A DNA stretch of 64,000 bases from Akkermansiaceae bacterium (GCA_019634595.1 JAHCBC010000002.1:620001-684000), one strand, 5' to 3'. Numbered from the stretch's first letter, positions 18,421 to 27,947 are shown. Numbers and translations: made by a program. Notes: generated by a model from the letters alone, not told the origin.

Positions 18421-19155
18421 TCACGGCAGCCAGTTCTTTTTCCATGCCCACCAGATGACGACGCCGGCCAGCCCGCCGCCCAGGTGGGCGAGGGCGGAGA
18501 CCGTGCCGTTCAGGAAGATCTGCTGGTGCAGCAGGAGGAACTGGAGGGCAAAGTAGAGGATGATGAAGGCCTTCACCGACATGCCGCGGGCGACGAACTT
18601 GCGGCCGAGGAGCAGCATTCCCGCATTCACCATCCAGCCGAACGGCAGCCACAGGATACGGGCATGTGGAAACAGCAGGGCGTAGAAGGTGACCACGCCA
18701 AAGACACCGCCGCTCGCACCGATGAGCGGGTGCACATTCGCGAGGCCGTGGAGGAAGGCTCCGGTGACGGATGAAGCGAAGAAAAGCCCCATGGTGCGCC
18801 TGCGGCCGAAGCGGCATTCCACGTTGTTGCCGAAAATGAGGAGGAAGTAGAGGTTGCCCGCCAGGTGGAGCGGATCCGCGTGGAGAAAGGTGTAGCCGAA
18901 GGCCCCCAGCCACCAGGTCAGTCCGGTGGATGCCGGATGGAAAACGAGCGGCCGCCAGACATCCGGATCCACCCAGAAGGCGATGCTGCAGAGCACCAGC
19001 AGGCTGGAGAAAATCCACGTGAACCAGGGCTTCTTGACCGTGATGGTCTGGCGGATCTCGACGGGCATGCCGACGAGGAACAGCCCATGGCGGAACCACT
19101 TGTTCTGGCTGGGGATGCGGTATCCTTCCGGGGGAAGCGACGGAGGGTTGCTCAC
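18421..19155 (-). CDS. Rhomboid family intramembrane serine protease
   Basis: 244 residues, GTG start at 19153-19155. Six or so membrane segments. The catalytic serine is S148 in IGASGGVFG and the paired histidine is H224 in SALAHLGGGLAG; H97-x3-N101 (HLAGNLYF) supplies the conserved helix-2 motif. The arrangement is that of an active rhomboid, cleaving transmembrane substrates within the inner membrane. The soluble N-terminus of about 40 residues has no recognised domain. It ends convergently 13 bp from the SNF2 stop. Confidence 0.92.
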   Translation of the reverse strand: MSNPPSLPPEGYRIPSQNKWFRHGLFLVGMPVEIRQTITVKKPWFTWIFSSLLVLCSIAFWVDPDVWRPLVFHPASTGLTWWLGAFGYTFLHADPLHLAGNLYFLLIFGNNVECRFGRRRTMGLFFASSVTGAFLHGLANVHPLIGASGGVFGVVTFYALLFPHARILWLPFGWMVNAGMLLLGRKFVARGMSVKAFIILYFALQFLLLHQQIFLNGTVSALAHLGGGLAGVVIWWAWKKNWLP

Positions 19156-19206
19156 GGCGGGAGGATGACCGGAACTTTTCCGCAGGGCAAGACAGCCGGA
19201 AAGGGA

Positions 19207-21756
19207 TCAGGAATGGCGCAGGATCTCCAGCGGCGGATGGTTGGACACCCCGCGGCTCAGCCCCAGCCCACCGAGGATGGAAACCCCGATCACGGTGCCG
19301 AAGGTGGAAGCGATGAGAACGGGATCCGGCCACGGCGACGTCTTGAAGACATACACCGCCAGCGCCGCGTTCGCGCCCGCCGCCAGCACCACGCCGGTCA
19401 GCGCGGAAAGGAATCCGAGCGTCGCATATTCGACCGTGAGGATCGAGCGCACCTGCTTCGCGGACGCACCCAGCGTGCGGAGCAGCACGCTTTCCTTCAG
19501 CCGGACATCGCGGCCATTGAGCAGCGTGCCGATGACGATGGGCAGGCCTGCCAGCAGGGTGAAGCCGCCGAGGATCGTCACGACGAGCGAGATCTTCGAA
19601 AGGATCTCCTGCACGGTTTCGAGGATCTGCGTGAGGTCGATGGGCGTGACGTTGGCGTGTTCTCCGGCCAGCGCGCGCTGGAGTTTTCCGGACGCCGCCG
19701 CATCCGGCGTGCGGGTGGTGACCACGTTGAAACCGGGCGCGCCCTCCAGCGCGCCGGGCGGGAAGATCATGAAGAAATTCAGATTGAAGCGGCTCCAGTC
19801 CACCTTGCGGATGCTGGTGACCTTCGCCTCCACCGGCACGCCCTGCACATCCAGCGTTACGGCATCGCCCAGGTTCACGCGCATGTCCTTCGCGACCTTT
19901 TCCTCCAGCGACAGCGGCACGGGTCCGCCCGGCTCGGGGATGGTCTTGTGCCACTCTCCGGCGATGAGCTTCTCGGTGGGGTTGAGGTAGTCGCGGTAGG
20001 TGGAGCGGAACTCGCGGTTCGCCACCCATCGCGGGACTCCCTTCGCCTTTGCGGCGGGCACGCCGCGGATGGCCTGCACGCGCATCGTCACCATCGGTGC
20101 GTTCTCCAGCACCGGCAGCCCCTGGCCTTTCACCAGTGAAACGACGCCATCGACCTGATCCGGCTGGACGTCGATGAGGTAAAGGTTCGGATTCTCCGCG
20201 GAGTGGGTGATGCTCAGGCGCTGCTGGACCAGATTCCCTGCGAGCAGGATGGTGAGCAGCAGGAACGTGCCAAGGCCCAGCGAAAGCAGGAACAGCAGCG
20301 TCTGGTTGCCCGGCCGGTGGAGGTTGGAGATGCCCTGCCGCAGCAGGTAGGGCCACGACGGCCGGACGATCCGCCGGGTGATCGCCATCAGCCCGCGCGC
20401 CACGCCGATGATGACGAGGAACGCCGCCGCCAGTCCGCCGATGAGCGCCAGCCCGCGTTTCCAGTCCGGGTCATTCGTGAAGGCCAGCAGCGCCATCAGC
20501 CCGGCGAGCAGCAGATAGACAGGCAGCGTCCGCAGCGTGCCGCCGGTCAATGTGGCACCGGAGCGCAGCGTCGCGGCAGGGGACACCTGCCGGATCTTCA
20601 GCAGCGGGATGAGGGCGAAGCCGCAGCATACGGCGAACCCGGCCAATCCGGTGCGGGCGACCACCGCCCACTCCGGTGCGGGAGCCACGGAAATGGGCAG
20701 GCTGTCCTTGAACGCGGACAACACCCCGACCTGCAGCGCCACGCCGATGCCCGCACCCAGCGCCGCTCCCAGCATACCGAGCGCCGCCGTCTGCGCGATG
20801 TAGATGGCGGAGGCGAGCTGCCCCGGCGCGCCCAGACAGCGCAGGATGGCCACTGTGGGGATGCGCCGGTTCACATGCGACTGCACCGCACCCGCCACGC
20901 CCAGCGCACCCAGCGCCAGTGATGAAAGGGCGAGGATGCCCAGGAACCTTTGGAACAGATCCAGCGCATCGCCCAAATTTTCCTGCCGGTCCTCCGGCGT
21001 TTCCAGACGCCACGGCGTGCCGGGAAATTCCTTCCGGATATCGCGCTTCAGCTTTTCGGCGGAGGGCACCACGGGGATCTCCAGGTGGAGCTGGTGGGTC
21101 GCCATGCTGTTCGTCCCCAGCAGGCCGCTCTGCCGCAGGTCATCCAGCCGGACGTAGGCTTCCGGGGCAAAGCCGCTGAACCGGCTGGGCCGCGGCGCGC
21201 CCTTGTCGATCACGCCCAGGACTTTTAGCCGCAAGCTGCCGAGCCTCACCTCGTCGCCCACCTTCGCCTGGAACTGGTCGAGCAATGCCGGCTCCACCAG
21301 TACCCCGGACCTTTCGGAAAGACGCGCCCACGCATCCGCCGGAGTCGTCTTCACCGTTCCGTAGAACGGATAGCCGCCCTCCATGCCGCGCACCTGCACC
21401 AGCTTCGCACCCCCTGCGGGGAAAATCATCATCGAGGGAAACGCCGTCTCGCGGGCTACCCGCGTGGCCCGTCCGGACAGCCGCGTGATCGCGTCCTCCG
21501 CGATGGGTGAGCGGGAGGAGACCTGAAGATCGGAGCCGAGCAGCTCCTTTGCCTGGGTCGCGATGCCGGTCTGCACGCTGGCCTTCAGCGAGTGGATGGC
21601 CACCAGCGCGGCGATGCCGGAAACGATGGCCATCGAGAAAATCAGCAGGCGCACGCGCTGGGTGCGGCTGTCCCGCCATGCCATCCGCCATGTCCACGGA
21701 TGGAGCAGCGCGCCGATGAGGGAGCCGGGCAGCGGACGGGGATCAGTCGATGGCAT
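19207..21756 (-). CDS. ybbP: YbbP-like FtsX-family ABC transporter permease
   Basis: 849 residues with the two-module FtsX/MacB permease layout of YbbP: an N-terminal TM helix (LLIFSMAIVSGIAALVAIH), a large periplasmic domain, then several TM segments (LALSSLALGALGVAGAV), a second periplasmic domain, and a C-terminal TM group (VVTILGGFTLLAGLPIVIG). Such proteins are mechanotransmission-type systems that move or extract hydrophobic compounds from the inner membrane. It overlaps the end of the ATPase gene by 14 bp, so the two are translated together. The substrate is unknown. Confidence 0.85.
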   Translation of the reverse strand: MPSTDPRPLPGSLIGALLHPWTWRMAWRDSRTQRVRLLIFSMAIVSGIAALVAIHSLKASVQTGIATQAKELLGSDLQVSSRSPIAEDAITRLSGRATRVARETAFPSMMIFPAGGAKLVQVRGMEGGYPFYGTVKTTPADAWARLSERSGVLVEPALLDQFQAKVGDEVRLGSLRLKVLGVIDKGAPRPSRFSGFAPEAYVRLDDLRQSGLLGTNSMATHQLHLEIPVVPSAEKLKRDIRKEFPGTPWRLETPEDRQENLGDALDLFQRFLGILALSSLALGALGVAGAVQSHVNRRIPTVAILRCLGAPGQLASAIYIAQTAALGMLGAALGAGIGVALQVGVLSAFKDSLPISVAPAPEWAVVARTGLAGFAVCCGFALIPLLKIRQVSPAATLRSGATLTGGTLRTLPVYLLLAGLMALLAFTNDPDWKRGLALIGGLAAAFLVIIGVARGLMAITRRIVRPSWPYLLRQGISNLHRPGNQTLLFLLSLGLGTFLLLTILLAGNLVQQRLSITHSAENPNLYLIDVQPDQVDGVVSLVKGQGLPVLENAPMVTMRVQAIRGVPAAKAKGVPRWVANREFRSTYRDYLNPTEKLIAGEWHKTIPEPGGPVPLSLEEKVAKDMRVNLGDAVTLDVQGVPVEAKVTSIRKVDWSRFNLNFFMIFPPGALEGAPGFNVVTTRTPDAAASGKLQRALAGEHANVTPIDLTQILETVQEILSKISLVVTILGGFTLLAGLPIVIGTLLNGRDVRLKESVLLRTLGASAKQVRSILTVEYATLGFLSALTGVVLAAGANAALAVYVFKTSPWPDPVLIASTFGTVIGVSILGGLGLSRGVSNHPPLEILRHS

Positions 21757-22441
21757 TTTGTTCCTCCGCGATGATGGTTCCGCCGCTCATCTTCACCACC
21801 CGCCGCGTCTTCGCCGCCAGCGCCGGATCATGGGTCACCAGCACCAGCGCCGTCCCCGCCTCACGGTTCAGGCGCAGCAGCATCTCCACGATCGGGCCGC
21901 TCGTTTCCGCGTCCAGGTTCCCCGTCGGCTCATCCGCGAAGAGGATCTTCGGCCGGTGGATGAAGGCACGGGCCAGAGCCACCCGCTGCTGCTCCCCGCC
22001 GGAAAGCTGCAGCGGATAGTGATCCAGCCGGTCGCCCAGTCCTACCTGGCGCAGCAGCTCCTCCGCCTCCTTCGGCCTTCCGCTTTCGCCGCGCAGTTCC
22101 AGTGGCACCAGCACGTTCTCCACCGCCGTGAGTGTGGGGATGAGCTGGAAGCTCTGGAAAACGAAGCCTACCAGCCGGTTCCGCAGCGCGGCCCGCGCAT
22201 CCTGCGAAAGTTCGCCGAGCGCCTGCCCGTCCAGTTTCACCGTCCCGGCGGTGGCATCATCCAGTCCGGCGCAGAGACCTAACAAAGTCGTCTTCCCGCT
22301 CCCTGACGGCCCGATGATCGCCAGAGTGTCGCCCTCCTCCAGGCTCAGGTGGACGTCCCGCAGCACGGTCAGTTCATGGGAGGCGGTGCGGTGGACCTTT
22401 TTCAATCCATGGATCTCGAGAATGGGCGGTTTGACAGCCAC
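21743..22441 (-). CDS. ybbA: YbbA-like ABC transporter ATP-binding protein
   Basis: 232 residues if translation starts at GTG 22441, giving MAVKPPILEIHGLKKV, the usual N-terminus. An ATG at 22471 would overlap the start of the divergent esterase; a longer frame also exists. Walker A is GPSGSGKTT (about 44-52), the signature LSGGEQQRVALARA, Walker B ILFADEPTG, and the H-loop LVTHD. It belongs to the LolD/MacB group of ATPases and powers the downstream YbbP-like permease. The gene pair and its divergent esterase reproduce the E. coli ybbA-ybbP/tesA arrangement. Confidence 0.88.
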   Translation of the reverse strand: MAVKPPILEIHGLKKVHRTASHELTVLRDVHLSLEEGDTLAIIGPSGSGKTTLLGLCAGLDDATAGTVKLDGQALGELSQDARAALRNRLVGFVFQSFQLIPTLTAVENVLVPLELRGESGRPKEAEELLRQVGLGDRLDHYPLQLSGGEQQRVALARAFIHRPKILFADEPTGNLDAETSGPIVEMLLRLNREAGTALVLVTHDPALAAKTRRVVKMSGGTIIAEEQNAID

Positions 22442-22464
22442 TGGGGACGATTCTAGTCTGGCGG

Positions 22465-23118
22465 ATGGCATGGATGAAATGGCTGGCGTTGGCGTTGCTG
22501 GTGGTGATCGGAACGGGCGCGGGAGTATCCACCGCGGCGGCGCAAAATGCAAACGGCGGAAAAAAGCGCCTCGTCGTCCTCGGTGACAGCATCACCGCCG
22601 GTTACGGCCTCGACGGCGGCACCTCGGAAGCCTACCCCGCCCTCATCCAGAAAAAGATCGATGATGCCGGCCTTGCCTGGACCGTCGCCAACGCCGGAGT
22701 CAGCGGAGACACCACCGCCGGCGGCCTGCGCCGGATCGACTGGGCGCTCGGCAAGGATGGCGCGGACGTCCTGCTCATCGCCCTCGGCGGCAACGACGGC
22801 CTGCGCGGCATCTCCCCGGAACAGACGGAGAAGAACCTGCTCGGCATCGTCGCCAAGGCGCGCGCGAAGAACCCGGACATGAAGATCGCCATCGCTGGCA
22901 TGCAGATGCCCGCCAACATGGGCCAGGACTACACCGACTCATTCAAGGCCGTGTTCCCGAAAGTCGCGGAAACAGAAAAAACCGCTCTGATCCCGTTTTT
23001 GTTGGAAGGCGTCGGCGGCAACCCGGAACTGAATCAGGACGACCGCATCCACCCCACCGCAGAGGGGCAAAAGATCATCGCCGGGCATATCTGGGAAATC
23101 CTCAAGGGGCTGTTGTGA
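22465..23118 (+). CDS. tesA: TesA-like SGNH arylesterase/lysophospholipase
   Basis: 217 residues with a Sec leader (MAWMKWLALALLVVIGTGAG) that places it in the periplasm; a second ATG at 22474 is possible. SGNH blocks: VVLGDSITAGYG (nucleophile S42), NAGVSGDTTAGG, LIALGGNDGLRG and DDRIHPTAEGQ (catalytic Asp and His). E. coli TesA hydrolyses acyl-CoA, lysophospholipid and aryl esters. Start codons of this gene and ybbA are only about 24 bp apart, so the divergent promoters must overlap coding sequence. Confidence 0.88.
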   Translation: MAWMKWLALALLVVIGTGAGVSTAAAQNANGGKKRLVVLGDSITAGYGLDGGTSEAYPALIQKKIDDAGLAWTVANAGVSGDTTAGGLRRIDWALGKDGADVLLIALGGNDGLRGISPEQTEKNLLGIVAKARAKNPDMKIAIAGMQMPANMGQDYTDSFKAVFPKVAETEKTALIPFLLEGVGGNPELNQDDRIHPTAEGQKIIAGHIWEILKGLL

Positions 23119-23438
23119 GACAAAAACCGCGCCGGTCGCCGGGTTTATGGAAACCCCGGACCGATTTTGACCGGGATCGTCTGATAGACAGGTCCCGTGA
23201 ATTCATCGGAGCGGGATTGTTATACCATGGCCCTTATATCTAGCCACAATTCTGAATGGGTTCCCGGGGCTATTCGCGAACTCCCCGACGAAAACGAAAG
23301 TGGCGACTCTGCTGGCTGAAAAGGAGAAGATCGGAAAAGGAAGGAAGCCTTCCGCCAAGGAGCGGAATGAAAAGGCGGAGAGGAAAGTGAAACGCTTGGG
23401 CGAGTTGACTGGACCTTGCGGGAGAGCGCCGGATATCA
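23119..23438. other. Intergenic leader of the DUF262 locus
   Basis: No convincing gene in these 320 bp. Near 23140-23160 an imperfect hairpin (CCGGGTTT...AAACCCCGG) may end the tesA transcript, though it lacks a T-run. The purine-rich stretch 23290-23430 is free of stops in one frame (GTG 23300 to TGA 23473, 57 codons of Lys/Glu-rich sequence) and could be an upstream mini-gene, but it runs into the DUF262 start and looks compositional. Any promoter for the locus must be here. Confidence 0.4.
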
Positions 23439-25178
23439 ATGCAAAACCGAATGTCCGAGACCATGGGAGGTGAAGTCAGAACAATTGAAAATTTGGTGAG
23501 GTGGCGCTTTCTCGTCCCTTTTTATCAGCGCGGATACCGCTGGCGGGAGCCGCAGGTGAAACAGCTTTTGGAAGATATCCACGAAGCCACCTCCAAGGAT
23601 GCGAATGTCTTCTATTGCATTCAGCCGATCGTCGTTGCCCACCGCGATGGGGATTCCTGGGAACTCATCGATGGCCAGCAACGGCTCACGACCATCAATC
23701 TCATCCTGGCTGCTTATGGGGAGACGCCTCTTGAGATCCGCTATGAACGGTATGGTGTTGGCGGAGGGCCTGAAAGCTTTGACCTGCCGTTCGGGATGGA
23801 ACCGATACCAGACTGGCATACCTTCGTGGAGCTTCACCCAGCGAAGAACACGGTGGACTATTTCCACCTTCATGAGGCTTGGAAAACCATCGGAGCATGG
23901 AAACAACAGCATGGGGGACGGGAATGGGTGGCCGCCGTTCTGAAGCGAACCAACGTGATCTGGTACCAGGTGGCCGGAGGGCATGCCATTTCCGAATTCA
24001 TCCGCTTCAACAGCGGGAAAATCTCCCTGACGCCCTGTGAACTGCTCAAGGCTCTTTTCCTGTCCGTCGGCGGAGGCCCGGAGCGCGGGCGCAGTGAGGA
24101 GGAGATTTCCGGAGAGTGGGATCAGATGGAAGCGGCGCTGCACGACGAGGATTTCTGGCATTTCCTCAAACCCGGAGAACTGGCCTTACAGGCCCCTAAC
24201 AGGATTGCTGTGGTCTTCGAATTGCTCCGTCCTTCATCGAAAGAGGACGGTCGCGCCGGGGACGCCTACTTCACGAAAGTTTCGAAGCATGTTGATGGTG
24301 CCTGCCTCATCGGGGATTGGCTGGAGGTAAGACACTGCTTCCTGACCTTGCAGGAGTGGTTCGCCGATCGGGACACCCGCCATCTCGTGGGTTTTCTTCG
24401 TTGGGCGCGTGGACGGGAAACCAGCCTGCGTTCCATGTGGGAAGCAGGGAAATCCGCCACCCGCGGGGGGTTCAGAGATTGGCTGAAGGGACGGATGCGG
24501 GAAATCATCCACCGTGGAGGACGGTCGGCCTCCTGGAAGGACGCGATCTACGGTCCTGATTCACATTACATCCAGGACCTGCTTCTCTGGTTCAACATCC
24601 GCAATCTGCCGCCAGGCATGAGCTATCCGTTTTCATTGCATGCCCGGGTGAAAGGTTGGAGCTTGGAACACATCCACGCGCGGAGTTCGCCGGAAGATGC
24701 GAACAAGGAGCAACAGCAAGAGTGGATCAACGGATGTATCAAACTGCTGGAGCGGACGAAAGCGGGTGCGTCTGACATGGGAGAGGAAATTGGACGACTC
24801 ATCTCGCGGTTCGAAAAGCTGGCATCCGGTTATCCTGCCGCCGGAGATCTCCCGGAGGAGTTGAAGAAAGAGATGAATGACCTTTCCTCCCGGATCGGTG
24901 AATTCATTCCCTCCGGGATCGAGGAGGATCTGGACAGGGTGTGGAACCTCGCCCTTCTCGGTCGCTCTGAAAACAGTTCACTCTCCAACAATTTCTTCCA
25001 TCAGAAGCGGGAGAAGATCCTGGGATTCGAAGGTGATCCGGAGAGGTTCATCCCTCCGGCCACCGTCCGCGTCTTCCTGAAGGCTTGGTCCGATGATCCG
25101 GGGGATCTGATGCTGTGGGCGGACAATGACCGCAAGGGTTACAAGACGTCCCTGGAGGCTGTTTTTGAAAATCCATGA
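23439..25178 (+). CDS. DUF262 protein with DUF1524/HNH-like C-terminus (GmrSD-type)
   Basis: 579 residues. The N-terminal DUF262 domain is clear: FLVPFYQRGYRW (about 24-35), WELIDGQQRLTTINLIL (74-90) and FIRFNSGKISLTPCELLKAL (187-206), the ParB/Srx-like fold that binds or hydrolyses NTP in GmrS, BrxU and SspE. The C-terminal part has GWSLEHIHARSSPED (406-420) and NLALLGRSENSSLSNNFFHQ (503-522), matching the DUF1524 His-Me-finger nuclease layout (EHI... and GNL-like...N...F..K). Probably an NTP-dependent DNA endonuclease of the type IV restriction kind. Starts at ATG 23439; ATGs at 23451 and 23463 are alternatives. Confidence 0.82.
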   Translation: MQNRMSETMGGEVRTIENLVRWRFLVPFYQRGYRWREPQVKQLLEDIHEATSKDANVFYCIQPIVVAHRDGDSWELIDGQQRLTTINLILAAYGETPLEIRYERYGVGGGPESFDLPFGMEPIPDWHTFVELHPAKNTVDYFHLHEAWKTIGAWKQQHGGREWVAAVLKRTNVIWYQVAGGHAISEFIRFNSGKISLTPCELLKALFLSVGGGPERGRSEEEISGEWDQMEAALHDEDFWHFLKPGELALQAPNRIAVVFELLRPSSKEDGRAGDAYFTKVSKHVDGACLIGDWLEVRHCFLTLQEWFADRDTRHLVGFLRWARGRETSLRSMWEAGKSATRGGFRDWLKGRMREIIHRGGRSASWKDAIYGPDSHYIQDLLLWFNIRNLPPGMSYPFSLHARVKGWSLEHIHARSSPEDANKEQQQEWINGCIKLLERTKAGASDMGEEIGRLISRFEKLASGYPAAGDLPEELKKEMNDLSSRIGEFIPSGIEEDLDRVWNLALLGRSENSSLSNNFFHQKREKILGFEGDPERFIPPATVRVFLKAWSDDPGDLMLWADNDRKGYKTSLEAVFENP

Positions 25179-27514
25179 ATACGATTTCGGATATCACTTT
25201 ATGGGAATTGCTTTCCGGTCATTCCGGCGGGCGGCACATCTCCCCGCGGATCCTCATTCCCCGCATCCAGCGCGACTACGCGCACGGTCGGGAAGACAAG
25301 GCTTCAGGGGAAATCCGTGGGGTTTTGCTGGATGATCTGGTCCGTTCGTTGCAACCCGATGGTGCCGATAAGACTCACGTGAAGTTGGGGCTGGTCTTTG
25401 GGGAGGAGAACGGCGGCGCGATCATTCTTTATGATGGCCAGCAGCGTTTTACGACCCTCTTCCTCCTTCATTGGTATGTGGCATGGCGGGCGAGGAAATT
25501 GGATGAGGCCGGGTCGGCCCTTTCTCACTTTTCCTACGACAGCCGCCTGCATTCCAGAGATTTCTGTCACATGCTGTGCAGCCGGTGGCGAGTCCCCGCG
25601 GTTGCGGGCCAGTCGCCCAGTGAAGGATTCATCGAATCCCCCTTGTTCAGCCTTGCGTGGCGGGCGGATCCCACGGTGAAAGGCATGCTCGTGGTTTTGG
25701 ATGAGCTTCATTCCAAACTCAGCGGAGAAGATGCCTCCGCCTTATGGAAGGCGTTGAAGTCGGATCGGGCCCCCGGATTCAGTTGGCTCAAGCTTGAGGG
25801 GCAGACCAGCAGCGGAGATCTCTATATCCGTCTGAACAGCCGGGGGCGTCCGCTATCGGATTTCGAGAAGCTGAAAGCTTGGCTGGAAGACCATGCAAAG
25901 AAAGGGGGCTGGTCTGGCTTGCCTGAGGGTTGGCTGCACAAGCTGGACAACGAGTGGCTGGATCTCTTCTGGAAGCGGTCCGGATCGGATCCCCAATCCA
26001 TGGATCGTGCCATGTTGGCCTTCTTTACGGGTAATGCCGTGTGTCTTACCCTCCGTGCTGGAGCAAAGATGGACGAAGGTCTGATAAAAAACGTCTACGA
26101 CCAAAGTTTCCTTTCGGAAGACGAATGGTCGGTGATTTTCACCCAGCGGAGTGTCCGGGAACTTTTCGCGGTTCTCGAGCTGCTGGAGGATCCGGATGTC
26201 ATCCAGAAAATGGATGAGTGGGGGGAACGTGGGAATGTCTTCCGGTTCGCCAAGCGGAATGACCGCCTCTCTGATCGGTGGATCGGCCGGATGCATGACG
26301 GGATGACTTATCAGGAATGGCTCCTGCTCCACGGCTTGCTGCACTTTTTGCTCCTGGATGCATCGTCGCCCGCGGAGTGGAATGAAAGCACGTTCGTGGG
26401 TTGGATGAGATTCGTCCGCAACCTCGCGTGGAACACTGAGCCTCTTGGACAAGGGACATTCGGGAATGCCGCCGTGGCCATCTCCGGCCTGGAGCCCTAT
26501 CATCTCGATGACCGGTTGTTGGAAAAACCTCCCGGCCCTGTCGGCTTGTCCAAGAATCAATGGAGGGATGAGGTCTTGAAAGCAGATGTCCGCAGGGGGG
26601 GAAATGCCGATCCCGAAGTCTTGGCCAAAGCCGAAGATCAGGTCTTCCTGCGAGGGCAAATCGGATTTTTGATCGAGTTCTCGACCGAGGGAGGGAATTT
26701 CGATCCTGGGCGTTTCGCGTCTTATGTCGATACGATGGCGAGGCTGTTTCCAACCGGAAACGGACCCGACAACCGGATCCTGCTCCAGAGGGCATTGCTC
26801 TCAGCAGGGGACTTCGTGGCTGAATACTCGAACCATAAATGGACTCTTGGCGGTAACCGGGAGGAATGGCGCTGGATTTTCCGTGATCAGGCGGACCGCC
26901 ACAAGAAGGACGGGACGAGAGCCGATCGTCCTATGGGTATCCTGCTGGACGAAGGGCCTTCGGTGGACCTCGAAGACTTCCTGAACGGGCATGAGAAAAA
27001 TCTGGGCTGGGAGAACTGGCGGAAATGGATGGTCCGAACCCCCGAACCGATCGGGTTTTGCGGAGGTTCCCTTTTCGGATGGAAAGAGGAAGGCCACACC
27101 GTGATTCTGGTTCCCAATGTCAATTTCAGCTCCACGGCGGAACTCCGGACATACGTCCTTTTCAAATCCCACTTGGAGGGAGAAGGATCGGGATATCACT
27201 ACGCTTATGGTAGAAACGAGCGGTCGCACCTGTATTGGCAGAGTCATTCCCACCGGTTGGAGCTCAGGTATATCGGGTATCTCGATGCCGCGGAGCCGTT
27301 CGCTTTCCGATTGCTTGGTAGGCGCGATGGCGAAGTGAGGCTGGACGGATTCAGAGAGGATGAGCGGTCACTGCTGCCTCTCGACGGATATGAGAGGGAA
27401 AACAAGTGGGCTTCCTACGGAATCCGGAGAACATCGGCCGTAGATCCATCTCTGCTTGCGGAAGAAATTAGGAAGATTGTGGGGACTCTCTCAAGGATGG
27501 AGGATGCCGGGTGA
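25175..27514 (+). CDS. DUF262 protein with large uncharacterised C-terminal region
   Basis: 779 residues; its ATG overlaps the previous stop (ATGA at 25175-25178), so translation is coupled. DUF262 motifs appear again: ILIPRIQRDYAHGR (26-39), ILYDGQQRFTTLFLLHW (84-100) and LYIRLNSRGRPLSDFEKLKA (216-235). No DUF1524/HNH motif is visible in the remaining 540 residues, which contain an aromatic-rich segment (GFCGGSLFGWKEEGH) near 630-645 and no known domain I recognise. It is probably the NTP-binding or sensing partner of the first protein. Paralogous to it only in the DUF262 core. Confidence 0.78.
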   Translation: MNTISDITLWELLSGHSGGRHISPRILIPRIQRDYAHGREDKASGEIRGVLLDDLVRSLQPDGADKTHVKLGLVFGEENGGAIILYDGQQRFTTLFLLHWYVAWRARKLDEAGSALSHFSYDSRLHSRDFCHMLCSRWRVPAVAGQSPSEGFIESPLFSLAWRADPTVKGMLVVLDELHSKLSGEDASALWKALKSDRAPGFSWLKLEGQTSSGDLYIRLNSRGRPLSDFEKLKAWLEDHAKKGGWSGLPEGWLHKLDNEWLDLFWKRSGSDPQSMDRAMLAFFTGNAVCLTLRAGAKMDEGLIKNVYDQSFLSEDEWSVIFTQRSVRELFAVLELLEDPDVIQKMDEWGERGNVFRFAKRNDRLSDRWIGRMHDGMTYQEWLLLHGLLHFLLLDASSPAEWNESTFVGWMRFVRNLAWNTEPLGQGTFGNAAVAISGLEPYHLDDRLLEKPPGPVGLSKNQWRDEVLKADVRRGGNADPEVLAKAEDQVFLRGQIGFLIEFSTEGGNFDPGRFASYVDTMARLFPTGNGPDNRILLQRALLSAGDFVAEYSNHKWTLGGNREEWRWIFRDQADRHKKDGTRADRPMGILLDEGPSVDLEDFLNGHEKNLGWENWRKWMVRTPEPIGFCGGSLFGWKEEGHTVILVPNVNFSSTAELRTYVLFKSHLEGEGSGYHYAYGRNERSHLYWQSHSHRLELRYIGYLDAAEPFAFRLLGRRDGEVRLDGFREDERSLLPLDGYERENKWASYGIRRTSAVDPSLLAEEIRKIVGTLSRMEDAG

Positions 27515-27605
27515 GCTGCCGCTGGTGGGTCCATTTTCTCATCTCAGGAATTTTCCATCCCGGACACCTTCTGTCCGCCACCGCCGGTTAGAAGTCGTCG
27601 CGAAC

Positions 27606-27947
27606 ATGACAACACCGACCGACGACGACATCCCGATCTTCATCCAGAAACAACTCCCCGATTCCCTGCTCCGGAAGATCCGCGGCATGGATGGGGTGGT
27701 CCGCCTTGACTTCGTGGAGGAGTTCAGGAAGCGGCGGAAGTCGCTGGGCCTGGCCTTCGTCCTGTTGGGTGCGGGATTCCATCGTGCCTACCTCGGGCAG
27801 ATTTGGCTCACCCTTTTGTTCCTTGCGACCTTCGGCGGGTTTTTCGCATGGTGGATCATCGATCTCCTGCGCTTGCCGAGGATCGTGAAGGAGAAGAACC
27901 GTTCGATCGCCATCGAAGTCCTGCGGGATCTCCAGGTTCTGAATTGA
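27606..27947 (+). CDS. TM2-domain-like small membrane protein
   Basis: 113 residues from the ATG at 27606; the frame is open further up but would run into the DUF262 gene. A charged N-terminus (about 1-45, with IFIQKQLPDSLLRKI) precedes a TM2-like hairpin: LAFVLLGAGFHRAYLG, a second helix WLTLLFLATFGGFFAWWIIDL, then a basic tail. TM2 proteins place a two-helix hairpin in the membrane; function unknown. It lies 91 bp after the DUF262 pair and 23 bp before the zinc-ribbon gene. Confidence 0.7.
   Translation: MTTPTDDDIPIFIQKQLPDSLLRKIRGMDGVVRLDFVEEFRKRRKSLGLAFVLLGAGFHRAYLGQIWLTLLFLATFGGFFAWWIIDLLRLPRIVKEKNRSIAIEVLRDLQVLN

Noticed and set aside
18254..20356. 700-codon minus-strand open frame across rhomboid and ybbP
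   Set aside because: It lies in another frame than two well-supported minus-strand genes and has no recognisable domain.
23300..23473. 57-codon Lys/Glu-rich frame just before the DUF262 pair
   Set aside because: Overlaps the DUF262 start, has only a GTG start and low-complexity composition; kept only as a note in the intergenic entry.
27564..27580. CGGACA...TGTCCG hairpin after the second DUF262 gene
   Set aside because: Six-bp stem without T-run, so it does not prove that the DUF262 transcript ends there.
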